This document shows, piece by piece, positions 18,626 to 27,461 of a DNA stretch of 64,000 nucleotides. The stretch comes from Corynebacterium simulans. GTDB taxonomy: Bacteria > Actinomycetota > Actinomycetes > Mycobacteriales > Mycobacteriaceae. Under the pieces are notes generated by a model. The model did no database searches and was not told the origin of the DNA. It was given only the letters and a program-made list of their open reading frames with translations. Made by a program: the position numbers and the translations under genes. The stretch is taken from NCBI RefSeq assembly GCF_001586215.1, contig NZ_CP014634.1, forward strand, positions 1,302,001 through 1,366,000, written 5' to 3'. Position 1 is the first letter of the stretch. The number at the start of each line of letters is the position of its first letter.

Positions 18626-18873
18626 GTCAGGAACCTTTCTCTAAGACACCCCGGAAAGTACAATTGCCTATCAAACCGGGGCGATTCATTAAGTGCAACA
18701 CCAACAATACAGATTTATTTCCGTCGCGCTAGGAAGGTTTGCTTTAGCAAACATGCCGGTCAAGGCAACTTTTTGGGTTGGATCTCCTAACTTTGCTCAG
18801 GATATCCACCACTGCATTCCCCCTTAGGACAACCGCGACACAACCAAGCCACGCTTGACGACGCCGCCCTTGC
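18626..18873. other. Intergenic region before ferritin
   Basis: About 250 bases with the ferritin promoter on its left and the 3' end of the HtaA-domain gene on its right. The sequence CCCCGG...CCGGGG (about 18650-18684, imperfect) could fold. I find no open frame or RNA gene here. Confidence 0.35.
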
Positions 18874-19692
18874 CTAGAACAGCTTCGGCAGTTTCAGGCC
18901 CGGAATCGCACCAGAGAAGGCAGCACCGACTGCAGCCAGAATCGCAACAATCGCGGCTACAATGCCGCCGATTGCACCCGCGGAAGAACCCGCGTCAGGC
19001 TTTGGATCTGGTTTCGACTCTGGCTTCGGCTCTGGCTTCACTTCTGGCTCAGCAGCCGCCTTGCCATAGGTGACAGTGAGGTCAGTGTTTCCGTCCTCTA
19101 GCGGTCCCGGCTCGTAGAAGCCCAGCATCGCGTCGGAGCCAACCTTGGTGATGGACGTCTGCGCATCTGTGGTGGTGTAGGTCTTCTCTGCTGCCGGAAC
19201 AATTGCTTCGCTCAACTTAAAGGTGGAGATTTCTGCGTCATCCAGGTCGGTTTCAATTGCCTCCTTGCTGCCTGGCCCCTTGGCACCGGTGGTCTTCAAG
19301 TCCGCCGTGATGGTGGCATCAGTGCCGGAAACCACCACCTTGATGTCGCTGAACGTCATATCGAGGCCATAGCCGCCATCTGGGCCCATGCCCGGGTGTG
19401 CTTTGAAGTGCAGCGAGCCATCAGTGTCGATGGTTCCGTTACCCTTTTCGTCAACCGTGGATGCGGAAGCATTCACTGGAAGCTTGAAAGAATTGTCAGC
19501 GAAGACGGCACCATCAGTGGTCTTAATCTCACCCTGCGCAAAAGGCTTTTGCAGGTAGGAAATGAAGGACTCCTTGATGGGCCAGCTGAGCTCACCGGAA
19601 GCGAGGGCAGGAATTTCCGCAGCGGAAGCAGTGGGTACTGCGAGAGCACCGGCCACGAGAGTGGTGGCGGTGAGTACAGAGATTGGCTTCAT
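18874..19692 (-). CDS. Secreted, membrane-anchored single HtaA-domain heme-binding protein
   Basis: A 272-residue surface protein. Residues 1-24 are a Sec signal peptide ending PTASA. The HtaA domain covers about 32-208: it opens SGELSWPIKESFISYLQKP and closes with GFYEPG; a histidine in LHFKAHPGMG and tyrosines fit heme ligands. A proline/lysine/glutamate repeat (KPEPKPESKPDPKPDAG) spans the wall, followed by a C-terminal membrane helix. It is like HtaB/HtaC of C. diphtheriae, which pass heme to HtaA or HmuT. A DtxR-like box precedes it. Confidence 0.85.
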   Translation of the reverse strand: MKPISVLTATTLVAGALAVPTASAAEIPALASGELSWPIKESFISYLQKPFAQGEIKTTDGAVFADNSFKLPVNASASTVDEKGNGTIDTDGSLHFKAHPGMGPDGGYGLDMTFSDIKVVVSGTDATITADLKTTGAKGPGSKEAIETDLDDAEISTFKLSEAIVPAAEKTYTTTDAQTSITKVGSDAMLGFYEPGPLEDGNTDLTVTYGKAAAEPEVKPEPKPESKPDPKPDAGSSAGAIGGIVAAIVAILAAVGAAFSGAIPGLKLPKLF

Positions 19693-19761
19693 TTAGTTCT
19701 CCGAATCAGAAAGAGTGTAGATGAGAGTATGCAAACTGAGCTTTGCTATACCTAACAGAGG

Positions 19762-19780
19762 TTAGGCAAGGCTAAGCTTA
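19762..19780. promoter_or_regulatory. DtxR-like iron box before the HtaA-domain gene
   Basis: TTAGGCAAGGCTAAGCTTA agrees with the DtxR consensus TTAGGTTAGGCTAACCTAA at 15 of 19 positions by direct comparison. It lies about 70 bases upstream of the start codon, so iron-bound DtxR probably represses the gene. Confidence 0.7.
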
Positions 19781-19795
19781 AAGTCAAGACCTGTT

Positions 19796-20443
19796 TTAGT
19801 GTCGCCGATCTAACTCAGCAAAGATGCCCGAATTAAACGCAAAGGCCGCCTGGGCCTCAGAGATAAGCGCCGCCCGCTCTGCTTCTGCCAATCGCATCTC
19901 ATCAATACGCTGTCGGTAACCATTGCGGTAAGGAGGAATCTTCCCGATCGCGGTGAAGTCGTAGAAGTTAAGCGCATCCGGATCAATCCCATACAGTGCA
20001 CCCAACCGCGCCGCAATAACCTGGCCGCCGGAAATGTCACCGAGGTAGCGCACATAGTGATGCGCCACAACCTCAACTGCATGCTCAGGTGTAGCCAACT
20101 GCTCAAGGCGGGCCACATAAGCCGCGGTAGCCGGCAAGATGCGAACCTTATCACGCCAATCCCCTCCCAGCTGCTGAGTCAGATCGACCTCGAGAGCATC
20201 GCGGCGCTCCAAACGCGGATCGGCCACAGCGCCCGCGGTGGCCGTTTCCGCCACAGCACGCACTGTTCGCTCCAATGTCTCATACACAAACCACAGCTGA
20301 CCGGTCAGATCGGCGACAGCTTTGGCATCTAGCTCTCCCGCCATGAGCCGCTGCATAAAGCTCGATCCCTCCGCCGCCTCGTGGGCACGCGCAGTCTCCT
20401 CGCGCAAAGCCAGCGATAACGGTCGATCCAGCGCAATGGTCAT
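19796..20443 (-). CDS. hmuO: Heme oxygenase
   Basis: A 215-residue cytoplasmic enzyme opening heme to biliverdin, carbon monoxide and iron. The proximal heme ligand is His21 in ETARAHEAAEGSSFM, and the distal glycine-rich helix is YLGDISGGQVIAARL (about 134-148), both as in HmuO of C. diphtheriae. Length is standard. It works downstream of the HmuTUV importer found 5-8 kb away. A DtxR-like box lies upstream. Confidence 0.95.
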   Translation of the reverse strand: MTIALDRPLSLALREETARAHEAAEGSSFMQRLMAGELDAKAVADLTGQLWFVYETLERTVRAVAETATAGAVADPRLERRDALEVDLTQQLGGDWRDKVRILPATAAYVARLEQLATPEHAVEVVAHHYVRYLGDISGGQVIAARLGALYGIDPDALNFYDFTAIGKIPPYRNGYRQRIDEMRLAEAERAALISEAQAAFAFNSGIFAELDRRH

Positions 20444-20491
20444 AAATTCTCCTTAGAAAAGTAATGCTTACCTAACTTACCGAAACCAACT

Positions 20492-20510
20492 TAAAGTTAG
20501 GGTTACCTAA
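20492..20510. promoter_or_regulatory. DtxR-like iron box before hmuO
   Basis: TAAAGTTAGGGTTACCTAA matches the DtxR consensus at 15 of 19 positions by eye. It sits about 50 bases upstream of the hmuO start, within the promoter; a second related sequence (TTACCTAACTTACC) lies about 25 bases closer to the gene. Confidence 0.7.
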
Positions 20511-20545
20511 AAATCAATATTTAAGGAGAAAATCAACCAAAAGAA

Positions 20546-22021
20546 CTACCTGTCTAACTTGCCGCTCAGACGCTCCAAGCGCTGCAAGCTCGCACCATCC
20601 AAGCCCCGGAATTCCACCTCGACCCCGCGGTCGGCATACTTTTCCTGCACCGAATCCAGCGTCGCCACCGTGGAGGCATCCCAAATTTCGGCGCCATTTA
20701 GGTCAATAACCACGTGCTCTTCCGGCAACGTGTAGTCGAAGGCATAAACCAGATCGTTCGAGGACGCGAAGAAAAGCTGCCCACGCACAAAGTAGGTGTT
20801 TCCCTCCAAGTCCACCGACACGAAATGCGCCACGCGGCGAGCAAAAGCCACCGACGCCGCCAGCACACCGGCGACCACACCCACTGCCAAGTTGTGGGTA
20901 AGCAAGGTGCCCACCACGGTTACCAGCATGACCACTGTTTCCGAAAGCGGCATAAGCCGCAGCGTGCGCGGGTTAATCGAATGCCAATCCACGGTCGTAC
21001 CAGCGACAATAATCATCACCGCTACCAACGCCGCCATAGGAATGCGGCCGACGGTCTCCCCCAAGACCACGACGAGGATGAGCAGGAAGACGCCGGCGAG
21101 GACCGTCGACAAGCGCGTGCGTGCCTGCGCGCCCTTCACATTGATCATGGTCTGGCCAATCATCGCGCACACACCCATTCCACCAATCAGTGCGGACAAG
21201 ATGTTTCCCACGCCTTGGCCTAAGGACTCGCGCGTCTTATCGGAGTGCGTGTCCGTAATGTCGTCGACGAGCTTCGCCGTCAGCAGCGATTCCATCAGTC
21301 CCACCAGAGCCACGCCAACCACGTAAGGAGCGATGAGCTCGAGCGTCTCCAGATTCAGCGGCACGTTCGGAATAAACAATCCCGGCAGGCTCGTAGGCAG
21401 CTCACCTTGGTCGGCCACGTCCGGGACCTTCCACCCGAAAGCAATAGCCAACACCGTGACCACCAGGATGGTCACCAAAGGCGCAGGGATCACCGTGGTC
21501 AGCCGCGGCAGCACCAGCATGATCACCAGCCCCATTGCCACCAGCACGTATACCATCCACGGCACATGCTTAAGATGCGGCAGCTGCGCGGTAAACATCA
21601 TGATGCCCAAAGCGTTGACGAATCCGGTCATCACCGAGCGCGGGATGAAACGCATAAGCTTGGCGACGCCCAGCATCGCCAAGATGATCTGCAAGATGCC
21701 GGCCAGCATGATGGTGGCCACCACATAGTCAAGGCCGTGACTGTGCGACAACGGCGCAATAACCAAGGCCACCGCGCCCGCCGCCGCAGAAACCATCGCG
21801 GGGCGTCCGCCGGTGAACGCGATGGAGATTGCCATGATCACCGAGGCAAACAAACCTACGCGCGGATCGAGCCCCGCTAAGATGGAAAAACTGAGAACCT
21901 CAGGAATCAGCGCCAGCGCTACCGCGAGGCCGCCGAAGACCTCCATACGAAAGCGCGCTGGCGAAGAAAATGCGTATTTAAAACTGCCGAGAACAGAAGT
22001 AGGTGCGGGTTGTTGAGACAC
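20546..22021 (-). CDS. SulP-family anion transporter with STAS domain
   Basis: A 491-residue SLC26/SulP protein with about ten or more membrane segments from residue 25 to about 400 and a cytoplasmic STAS domain at the C-terminus (about 395-485; VVIDLNGAEIWDASTVATL). Family motifs GLDPRVGLFASV and GGRPAMVSAAAG are present. Substrates of bacterial relatives include bicarbonate, sulfate and dicarboxylates; here it is undetermined. The start codon is a GTG at 22019-22021. Confidence 0.88.
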   Translation of the reverse strand: MSQQPAPTSVLGSFKYAFSSPARFRMEVFGGLAVALALIPEVLSFSILAGLDPRVGLFASVIMAISIAFTGGRPAMVSAAAGAVALVIAPLSHSHGLDYVVATIMLAGILQIILAMLGVAKLMRFIPRSVMTGFVNALGIMMFTAQLPHLKHVPWMVYVLVAMGLVIMLVLPRLTTVIPAPLVTILVVTVLAIAFGWKVPDVADQGELPTSLPGLFIPNVPLNLETLELIAPYVVGVALVGLMESLLTAKLVDDITDTHSDKTRESLGQGVGNILSALIGGMGVCAMIGQTMINVKGAQARTRLSTVLAGVFLLILVVVLGETVGRIPMAALVAVMIIVAGTTVDWHSINPRTLRLMPLSETVVMLVTVVGTLLTHNLAVGVVAGVLAASVAFARRVAHFVSVDLEGNTYFVRGQLFFASSNDLVYAFDYTLPEEHVVIDLNGAEIWDASTVATLDSVQEKYADRGVEVEFRGLDGASLQRLERLSGKLDR

Positions 22022-22041
22022 CGCACATACTCTAGCGGCCC

Positions 22042-22557
22042 CTAGGCCCCTTCCCTAAAAGAACCGTCAACAGTGATAACAGGCAGAACCGACCACGCAA
22101 AATTGATCCAGGCATCTGTCTTTTTCCACGAGAAATCCGGCTCAAAGATGGTCGTGGGCTTGGTGTAAATAACGGCTGACTTCACCTCAGCGGCCGTTTC
22201 CGCCAGCAGGTTGACCACGAGATCGAGGGTCTTTCCAGAATCGGCCACGTCATCGACCACCAGAACCTTCTTGCCCTGCAAGGATTCGATATCCAGCTGC
22301 GGGTTAAGCAGAACTGGCTCGGGCAAGGTCGCACCGATGTCGGTGTAGAACTCCACGTTGATTGCGCCCATTTCTTTGACGCCGATTGCATAGCCGATGG
22401 CGCCTGCTGGGATGAGGCCGCCACGGGCCACGCCCACGATGAGATCAGGGAACCACCCAGAATCAATGACTTGTTGGGAGAGCGCTCGGCTTGCCTCGCC
22501 GAATGTTTCCCACGTGAGGTTCTCGCGTTCTGAGTTAAACCATTCTGGGACGCTCAT
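22042..22557 (-). CDS. Purine phosphoribosyltransferase family protein (Gpt-like)
   Basis: A 171-residue type I phosphoribosyltransferase. The PRPP-binding loop VLVVDDVADSGKTLDLV (residues 96-112) and the earlier GVARGGLIPAG loop (about 43-53) are intact. Such proteins add ribose phosphate to xanthine, guanine or hypoxanthine. Its neighbour AMP nucleosidase releases adenine from AMP, so both point to purine salvage. Confidence 0.85.
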   Translation of the reverse strand: MSVPEWFNSERENLTWETFGEASRALSQQVIDSGWFPDLIVGVARGGLIPAGAIGYAIGVKEMGAINVEFYTDIGATLPEPVLLNPQLDIESLQGKKVLVVDDVADSGKTLDLVVNLLAETAAEVKSAVIYTKPTTIFEPDFSWKKTDAWINFAWSVLPVITVDGSFREGA

Positions 22558-22600
22558 GCGGCTTGCCTGCTCCTTCGACCGACGAATCTTTTCGTATAGT

Positions 22601-24004
22601 CTATCGGAAAGGAACCTCGCCCAAAGTTCTTCTGAGCTTTCTTGTGTGCAAACGGGAGGGATTTCCTGCTAGCTGCTCCACTGCGCGCACCGCGCACATC
22701 ACGTGCGCTTCCTTAGAGTTCGAGTAAAAGGCCTGCGCTTGTGCGGGCAGCTTGGGGACGGCATGCAAAGGCAAATCGGAGACGGACAGAAGCGTGCCAT
22801 AAGGAACGCGGTAGCGGTAACCGTTTGCCGCCAGCGTGCAGGACTCCATATCCACCGCCACAGCGGTGGAGTGCTGTAGCCACTCCCACAGGTCGCGGGA
22901 GGTGCGCCATTCCCAGTTGCGGTCGTCGGTCGAGAGCACCGTGCCGGTACGCATCAAAGGATTATCGTCACCGTAGACCTCTCGCACGGAGGCCTCCAGC
23001 ATGCGCTGCACTTCAGGGATAGCGGGAATCGGATTCCCCGCGCCCACCTTGCGGTTGAGAATGTGGTCCTCGCGCTGATAGGCGTTACCCAGGATGAGGT
23101 CGCCGATACGCATGCGGCCGTCCAGTCCAGCGCAGTGCCCGATCATGATCCACGCCTCGGGGCGCAGGACAGCAAGGCAGTCCGTGATTGTCTTGGCGTT
23201 GGATGGACCAACGCCAATGTTGATCATCGTGATTCCGTCCCCGCTGGCCGTGATGAGGTCAAAGCGTGGCATCTGATAGCGGGAGGTTAGGGTGAGCTCG
23301 TCGACGTCGAGAAGCACGGCGTCATTCGAGTGGATCGTCTCCCCAGTAGGCAACACCAGCGCCGTGTAGCGGGAATCCTCTTTGGTGAGCTCGCGCAGGC
23401 CAAACTTCACAAACTCCGTGGTGTGCATGGCATAGTTGGTGAACAGGATGTACTTCTGCACCGTGTCGACCTCGATGCCGGTGTAGTGCTCGATGCGCGC
23501 GCACGCGATGTCGAAGCGCTGCGGGCCAAAGTGGAAGAGCGGTTTTTCCTTACCGTGGAAGGCCTTCCACTCGCCGTCGATGATGGCATCGTTGACCTCG
23601 TCCAGAGTGGGGCGCGGTATCTCACCGCGGTTCTCGGGCACTGAGCCGGCGTCACGGATGTACTCCGGTGGAATGAGCTCATTCGACTGGCCTACGTAAA
23701 TGTCACAGGGATAGTTCTCCGTCAGCCTTGATAGCTGCTCCGTGAGGTAATCACGCAGGAGCTGAGGTTTGGAAATGACGGCAGAAAAGCGGCCAGCTTG
23801 GTCCACATATCCAAAGGGTTCGGAACGGTCGATGGGCTGCCATTCGCGCACGTGCACAGTGATTTTGGGATAGACCACGTGCCTATAACGATCGAAATCC
23901 CCCGTCGCGAGGGATTTACGCGCGACGGAGCACGAGCTGTCATAGAGCTCGATGAGACGGCATACTGCCTCTTCAACAAAGTGGGCATGCTGCAGGTCAG
24001 TCAT
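22601..24004 (-). CDS. amn: AMP nucleosidase
   Basis: A 467-residue enzyme hydrolysing AMP to adenine and ribose 5-phosphate. The N-terminal AMP-nucleosidase domain (to about 170) is followed by a nucleoside-phosphorylase-like domain with INIGVGPSNAKTITD, WIMIGHCAGLDGRMRIGD and DMESCTLAANGYRYRVPYG. The ATG at 24002-24004 is chosen since the 14 residues of the longer frame are not family-like. It follows, in the same direction, a long leader containing a GC-rich hairpin. Confidence 0.9.
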   Translation of the reverse strand: MTDLQHAHFVEEAVCRLIELYDSSCSVARKSLATGDFDRYRHVVYPKITVHVREWQPIDRSEPFGYVDQAGRFSAVISKPQLLRDYLTEQLSRLTENYPCDIYVGQSNELIPPEYIRDAGSVPENRGEIPRPTLDEVNDAIIDGEWKAFHGKEKPLFHFGPQRFDIACARIEHYTGIEVDTVQKYILFTNYAMHTTEFVKFGLRELTKEDSRYTALVLPTGETIHSNDAVLLDVDELTLTSRYQMPRFDLITASGDGITMINIGVGPSNAKTITDCLAVLRPEAWIMIGHCAGLDGRMRIGDLILGNAYQREDHILNRKVGAGNPIPAIPEVQRMLEASVREVYGDDNPLMRTGTVLSTDDRNWEWRTSRDLWEWLQHSTAVAVDMESCTLAANGYRYRVPYGTLLSVSDLPLHAVPKLPAQAQAFYSNSKEAHVMCAVRAVEQLAGNPSRLHTRKLRRTLGEVPFR

Positions 24005-24102
24005 GCCAGCGAGTGTAATTCGGGTACACCATTTCGGCAGCTTCAACGGTGCCGGGAAACCGTCGAGGGACCGCTAGACTGCCCCAAGGCTATTGAATTA
24101 AC

Positions 24103-24135
24103 GAGGGCCCGCCAGCTGCGCACTGGCGGGCCCTC
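24103..24135. repeat. Strong GC-rich hairpin between amn and the lipase gene
   Basis: GAGGGCCCGCCAG (24103-24115) and CTGGCGGGCCCTC (24123-24135) are perfect 13-base complements around a 7-base loop. No U-run follows on either strand, so it is not a textbook terminator. It lies about 100 bases upstream of amn and 190 upstream of the lipase gene and could be part of a leader, a small RNA or a transcription barrier between divergent genes. Confidence 0.6.
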
Positions 24136-24202
24136 TCCCCATGACTAATCTTCGGCACCTGGTAAAGAAGTGGAGCGCATCTTCCCAAGTAACCGCCCGT
24201 GA

Positions 24203-24221
24203 TTAGGCAAGCCTTAGTTTA
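24203..24221. promoter_or_regulatory. Weaker DtxR-like box before the lipase gene
   Basis: TTAGGCAAGCCTTAGTTTA agrees with the DtxR consensus at 13 of 19 positions. It is about 100 bases before the lipase start. It may bring this gene into the iron regulon, but the match is poorer than for the heme genes. Confidence 0.4.
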
Positions 24222-24323
24222 TAAAACTTTTGGATGATGGTCAAGCGTTTTCCAAAATTTTTAAACTGCTTCATAAAACTGCCCATGACGTGCATAAATG
24301 GATCAAGGGTACAATTTTGACAC

Positions 24324-25301
24324 ATGGCACCAGATCCGATCGTTGAATTGCGAAACTCAATCTCCGCGCAACTCGGGAAGTTTTGGCGCCCCAGTGAAGA
24401 CTCACCGCGCTATGGAATCGCAACCCCTGCAACCGCAATCGCGTTGCGCGAGGACGTCTCCCAAGAAATCGCCTCGCGCCTCCACGCACGCCCCGACTCC
24501 ACGCCCGGAGAAAAGATCCTAGAAGCGGACACCGCAGCCACCCTCCCCCTCGGCGCACGCATCAAACCCCGCGGCATCTTCGAGGACGATTGGTCCGCCC
24601 GCCCAACGCCGGAGCGGCCCTGGCCAGTAATCCTCATTCACGGCACCTGCGACACTAAAGGCATCTGGCAGCTGCTCGGCACCCAACTCCGCGAGGACGG
24701 ATGGGCAGTTTTTGCCCCTGACTACGGCAACCGAGCAACCCAGCCCATCCCTGAGTCTTCTCAACAACTGGGCTCCTACATTGATGCAGTCCTCAACGTT
24801 ACCGGCGTAGAAAAAGCTATCCTCGTCGGTCACTCTCAGGGTGGGCTGTTAGCCCGTTACTGGATGCGCATCGATGGCGGCGCCGAAAAGGTCCGCCATC
24901 TCATCTGCCTAAGCTCCCCCAACCACGGCACGACGCAGGGCGGAATCGTCAGCCGACTTGTGCGCAGCGGACGCCAAGAAGCGGTGATGCGCTCCATCAT
25001 TGATGGTTGGTTCGGACCAGCCGGCATGCAGCAAATCGTCGGAAGTAAGATCCTCCTCGATACAAACGTCGACGGCGACCTCGAGCCCGGCGTGACCTAC
25101 ACGTGCATCGCCACGAAGAACGACGCCGTGGTGGTTCCTCCCGAGACGTGCTTCCTAGACGGCAGCAAGGTCAAGGACGGCACCGTGCGCAACATCTACG
25201 TTCAGGACTTCGACAAACGCGCCGTCGTCATGCACGAGGACATGCCACTGGACAAGCGTGTGCACGCCATCGTACGCACGCTCCTTAAGCTCATTAACTA
25301 G
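24324..25301 (+). CDS. Triacylglycerol lipase-like alpha/beta hydrolase
   Basis: A 325-residue lipase-family protein. HGTCDTKGIW (about residues 108-117) forms the oxyanion region and GHSQGG near residue 172 carries the nucleophile; SSPNHGTTQGG follows as in EstA/LipA-type lipases. Asp in KNDAVV and a C-terminal His in RVHAIV are plausible triad partners. No clear signal peptide is visible, so it may act in the cytoplasm or start elsewhere. It overlaps a convergent small gene by four bases. Confidence 0.82.
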   Translation: MAPDPIVELRNSISAQLGKFWRPSEDSPRYGIATPATAIALREDVSQEIASRLHARPDSTPGEKILEADTAATLPLGARIKPRGIFEDDWSARPTPERPWPVILIHGTCDTKGIWQLLGTQLREDGWAVFAPDYGNRATQPIPESSQQLGSYIDAVLNVTGVEKAILVGHSQGGLLARYWMRIDGGAEKVRHLICLSSPNHGTTQGGIVSRLVRSGRQEAVMRSIIDGWFGPAGMQQIVGSKILLDTNVDGDLEPGVTYTCIATKNDAVVVPPETCFLDGSKVKDGTVRNIYVQDFDKRAVVMHEDMPLDKRVHAIVRTLLKLIN

Positions 25302-25546
25302 ATGCTCGGCAGCGCTGGCATTGCGGGAAGTAGCCCCGATTTCATGATCGCATGACCGATGATGGCAAACATTCCACCGAGCGCGGTCAAACCCAAGATG
25401 TAATTCCATGCTTCAGCGAAGCTGGAGGTCTGTTGCTGTGCTGGTTCCGCACAGGTTTGGGTGGGGTCGCATGTTTGCTCGGCGCTCGCCTGCGGTGCCA
25501 AGAGAAGGGAGCTGGAGAGCGCGACAACAAGGGCTAGTTTTCGCAT
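25298..25546 (-). CDS. Small secreted membrane-anchored protein
   Basis: An 82-residue protein with a signal peptide (MRKLALVVALSSSLLLAPQA, cleavage near ASA at 22), two cysteines in EQTCDPTQTCAEP and a C-terminal hydrophobic helix (about 50-70). No known family is recognised. Its place between the heme genes and the similarity in architecture (exported, one membrane anchor) suggest a minor role at the cell surface, but there is no direct evidence. It is 44 bases downstream of hmuV in the same direction, so it may be the last gene of the heme operon. Confidence 0.6.
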   Translation of the reverse strand: MRKLALVVALSSSLLLAPQASAEQTCDPTQTCAEPAQQQTSSFAEAWNYILGLTALGGMFAIIGHAIMKSGLLPAMPALPSI

Positions 25547-25590
25547 GATTTTTCCTTAGACAAAGTGTTGAGATTTGAGTATTGATCGAT

Positions 25591-26400
25591 TTAAATGTTG
25601 GACAATTTGTATGTGGAGATAAGTGAGTCGATGCCCGTGGGCGGACAGCGCTGCGGCAACACGCACAGCCGGCCATCGATCTCAGCTACCGTGATGTCCC
25701 ATCCATAAACCTCGGACAAGACCGCATCGGCGTAGACCTCCGGCACGGTTCCGTGGGCCACCACCTTCCCGTCCGCCATGCACACGATGTGATCGCAATA
25801 CGCGGCAGCAGCGTTGAGGTCATGCAGCACCACAAGGACTGCAATTCCGCCTTGCTTAGCCAGTGCTTGGGCCAAGGAAAGTACCTGCTCCTGATGGTGG
25901 ATATCCAGGGCAGCGGTGGGTTCATCGAGCAAGATAACCGGGGTTTGCTGCGCGAGCACACGGGCCAAAGCAACCCGTGCCCGCTCACCGCCCGACAGCG
26001 TAACGACGTCACGGCCGGCCAGATGCGCGACGTCGGCAGCAGCTAAGGCCGCGGCGACGATCTCTTCATCCTCAGCCTCAGATGAAGTGCCCGCCCACGG
26101 ACTTCGGCCCATCGCAACCACGTCGCGCACTAAGAACTCGAAGGACACTCCAACATCCTGCAGCATCACTGCCCGCAGACGGGCCAGTTCGTTTGGGGAA
26201 AGCCCCGTGGGGTCAAGCCCAGCCAGCTGTACGCTTCCGGAGTATTCAAGGTCTCCCGCGACCGCGGCCAATACCGTCGATTTGCCGGCGCCATTCGGCC
26301 CGATGAGACCCGTAACCTCGCCAGGTTGCGCGTCGAAAGAAACGGCGTCGACAAGCTTGCGGTGCCCAATTTCAACAGTAAGTCCCCGCACCGAAATCAT
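25591..26400 (-). CDS. hmuV: Heme ABC importer, ATPase
   Basis: A 269-residue ATP-binding subunit. Walker A is GPNGAGKST (residues 35-43), signature LSGGERARVALARVL (about 135-149) and Walker B VILLDEPTAALD. It energises HmuU in the membrane. The gene overlaps hmuU by four bases (ATGA), typical of coupled translation. Confidence 0.93.
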   Translation of the reverse strand: MISVRGLTVEIGHRKLVDAVSFDAQPGEVTGLIGPNGAGKSTVLAAVAGDLEYSGSVQLAGLDPTGLSPNELARLRAVMLQDVGVSFEFLVRDVVAMGRSPWAGTSSEAEDEEIVAAALAAADVAHLAGRDVVTLSGGERARVALARVLAQQTPVILLDEPTAALDIHHQEQVLSLAQALAKQGGIAVLVVLHDLNAAAAYCDHIVCMADGKVVAHGTVPEVYADAVLSEVYGWDITVAEIDGRLCVLPQRCPPTGIDSLISTYKLSNI

Positions 26401-27461
26401 GAGTGCATCCCTTTTCGCATCATCCGCCGCAACAACACAAAGAAACAGGGGCCACCCACTAGCGCGGTGAAGATTCCGATGGGCAAGTCCGCAAAGGGAA
26501 TCAGCGTACGTGCAGCAACGTCGGCAAACCCGATGAGTACCGCGCCAGCAAGAGCCGAGGCTGGTAACAAGATTTTGTTCGCAGGCCCCACGATGGTGCG
26601 CAACAGGTGCGGCACGATGAGTCCCACGAAACCGATGAGGCCAGCGAAGGACACTGCGCCCGCGGTCAGCACCGCAGAAGCAACGATCGCGGCGATACGC
26701 AACCTTTGGACGTTGATGCCGATATGCCCCGCCGCGCGTTCGCCCAAGGCTAAGGCGTCGAGCTGCTCACCCAAGCGGAAAGCCACGAACGCTCCTAATG
26801 CAGCCACTGGTAGCACCACCCAGACGTGCTTCCACTGCGCGCCGTTGAGGGATCCCATTTGCCAGAAAATGATCTGCTCCCGGTTGGCGGTGGGCGCCAG
26901 ATAAACCATGAAGGAGATGACCGCATTGCACACTGCGTTAATAGCGATGCCGGTCAGGATCAGGTTGACAACGGCCACGCGTCCGCCATGGCGAGCGAGT
27001 TGATAGATCAACGCGGTAACGGCAAGTGCCGTGAGAAAAGCTGCGGCAGGCACGATGAAGGTGCCCAGCAAGGAGACGTTGAAGACGATGACCACGGCGG
27101 CGCCCACGCCAGCGCCGGAGGTCACGCCGATGATGGAGGGCTCTGCCAAGGGGTTGGCAAAGACGGCCTGCATCAAGGTGCCAGCCACGCCAAGCGACGC
27201 CCCGACCAAAAAGCCCAGTGCGATTCGTGGAAGGCGAATCTCCCACACCACATTGGCGGACAAGGCCTCTTGGTGCGGACCGCCGGCAAGGATTGGAAAC
27301 AGATCCTGCACAGGCACGTAGTACTGGCCCAACACGATGGAGACCAGCGCAGCGGCACACAGCAGCACCGCCAGGACGATGAAGACCCACGTTCTTTTGC
27401 GCTGGCGCTTCTCAAAAACGTCAGGCTGTGCGTTCAGCGTTGTATTAAGCGTCTGGAGCAT
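26397..27461 (-). CDS. hmuU: Heme ABC importer, permease
   Basis: A 354-residue FecCD-type permease with about ten membrane segments. The motifs RLPRIALGFLVGASLGVAGT (residues 75-94) and LALGERAAGHIG (coupling helix region) followed by FAGLIGFVGLIVPH are diagnostic. It forms the membrane channel for heme taken from HmuT. It overlaps hmuT by 17 bases. Confidence 0.93.
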   Translation of the reverse strand: MLQTLNTTLNAQPDVFEKRQRKRTWVFIVLAVLLCAAALVSIVLGQYYVPVQDLFPILAGGPHQEALSANVVWEIRLPRIALGFLVGASLGVAGTLMQAVFANPLAEPSIIGVTSGAGVGAAVVIVFNVSLLGTFIVPAAAFLTALAVTALIYQLARHGGRVAVVNLILTGIAINAVCNAVISFMVYLAPTANREQIIFWQMGSLNGAQWKHVWVVLPVAALGAFVAFRLGEQLDALALGERAAGHIGINVQRLRIAAIVASAVLTAGAVSFAGLIGFVGLIVPHLLRTIVGPANKILLPASALAGAVLIGFADVAARTLIPFADLPIGIFTALVGGPCFFVLLRRMMRKGMHS

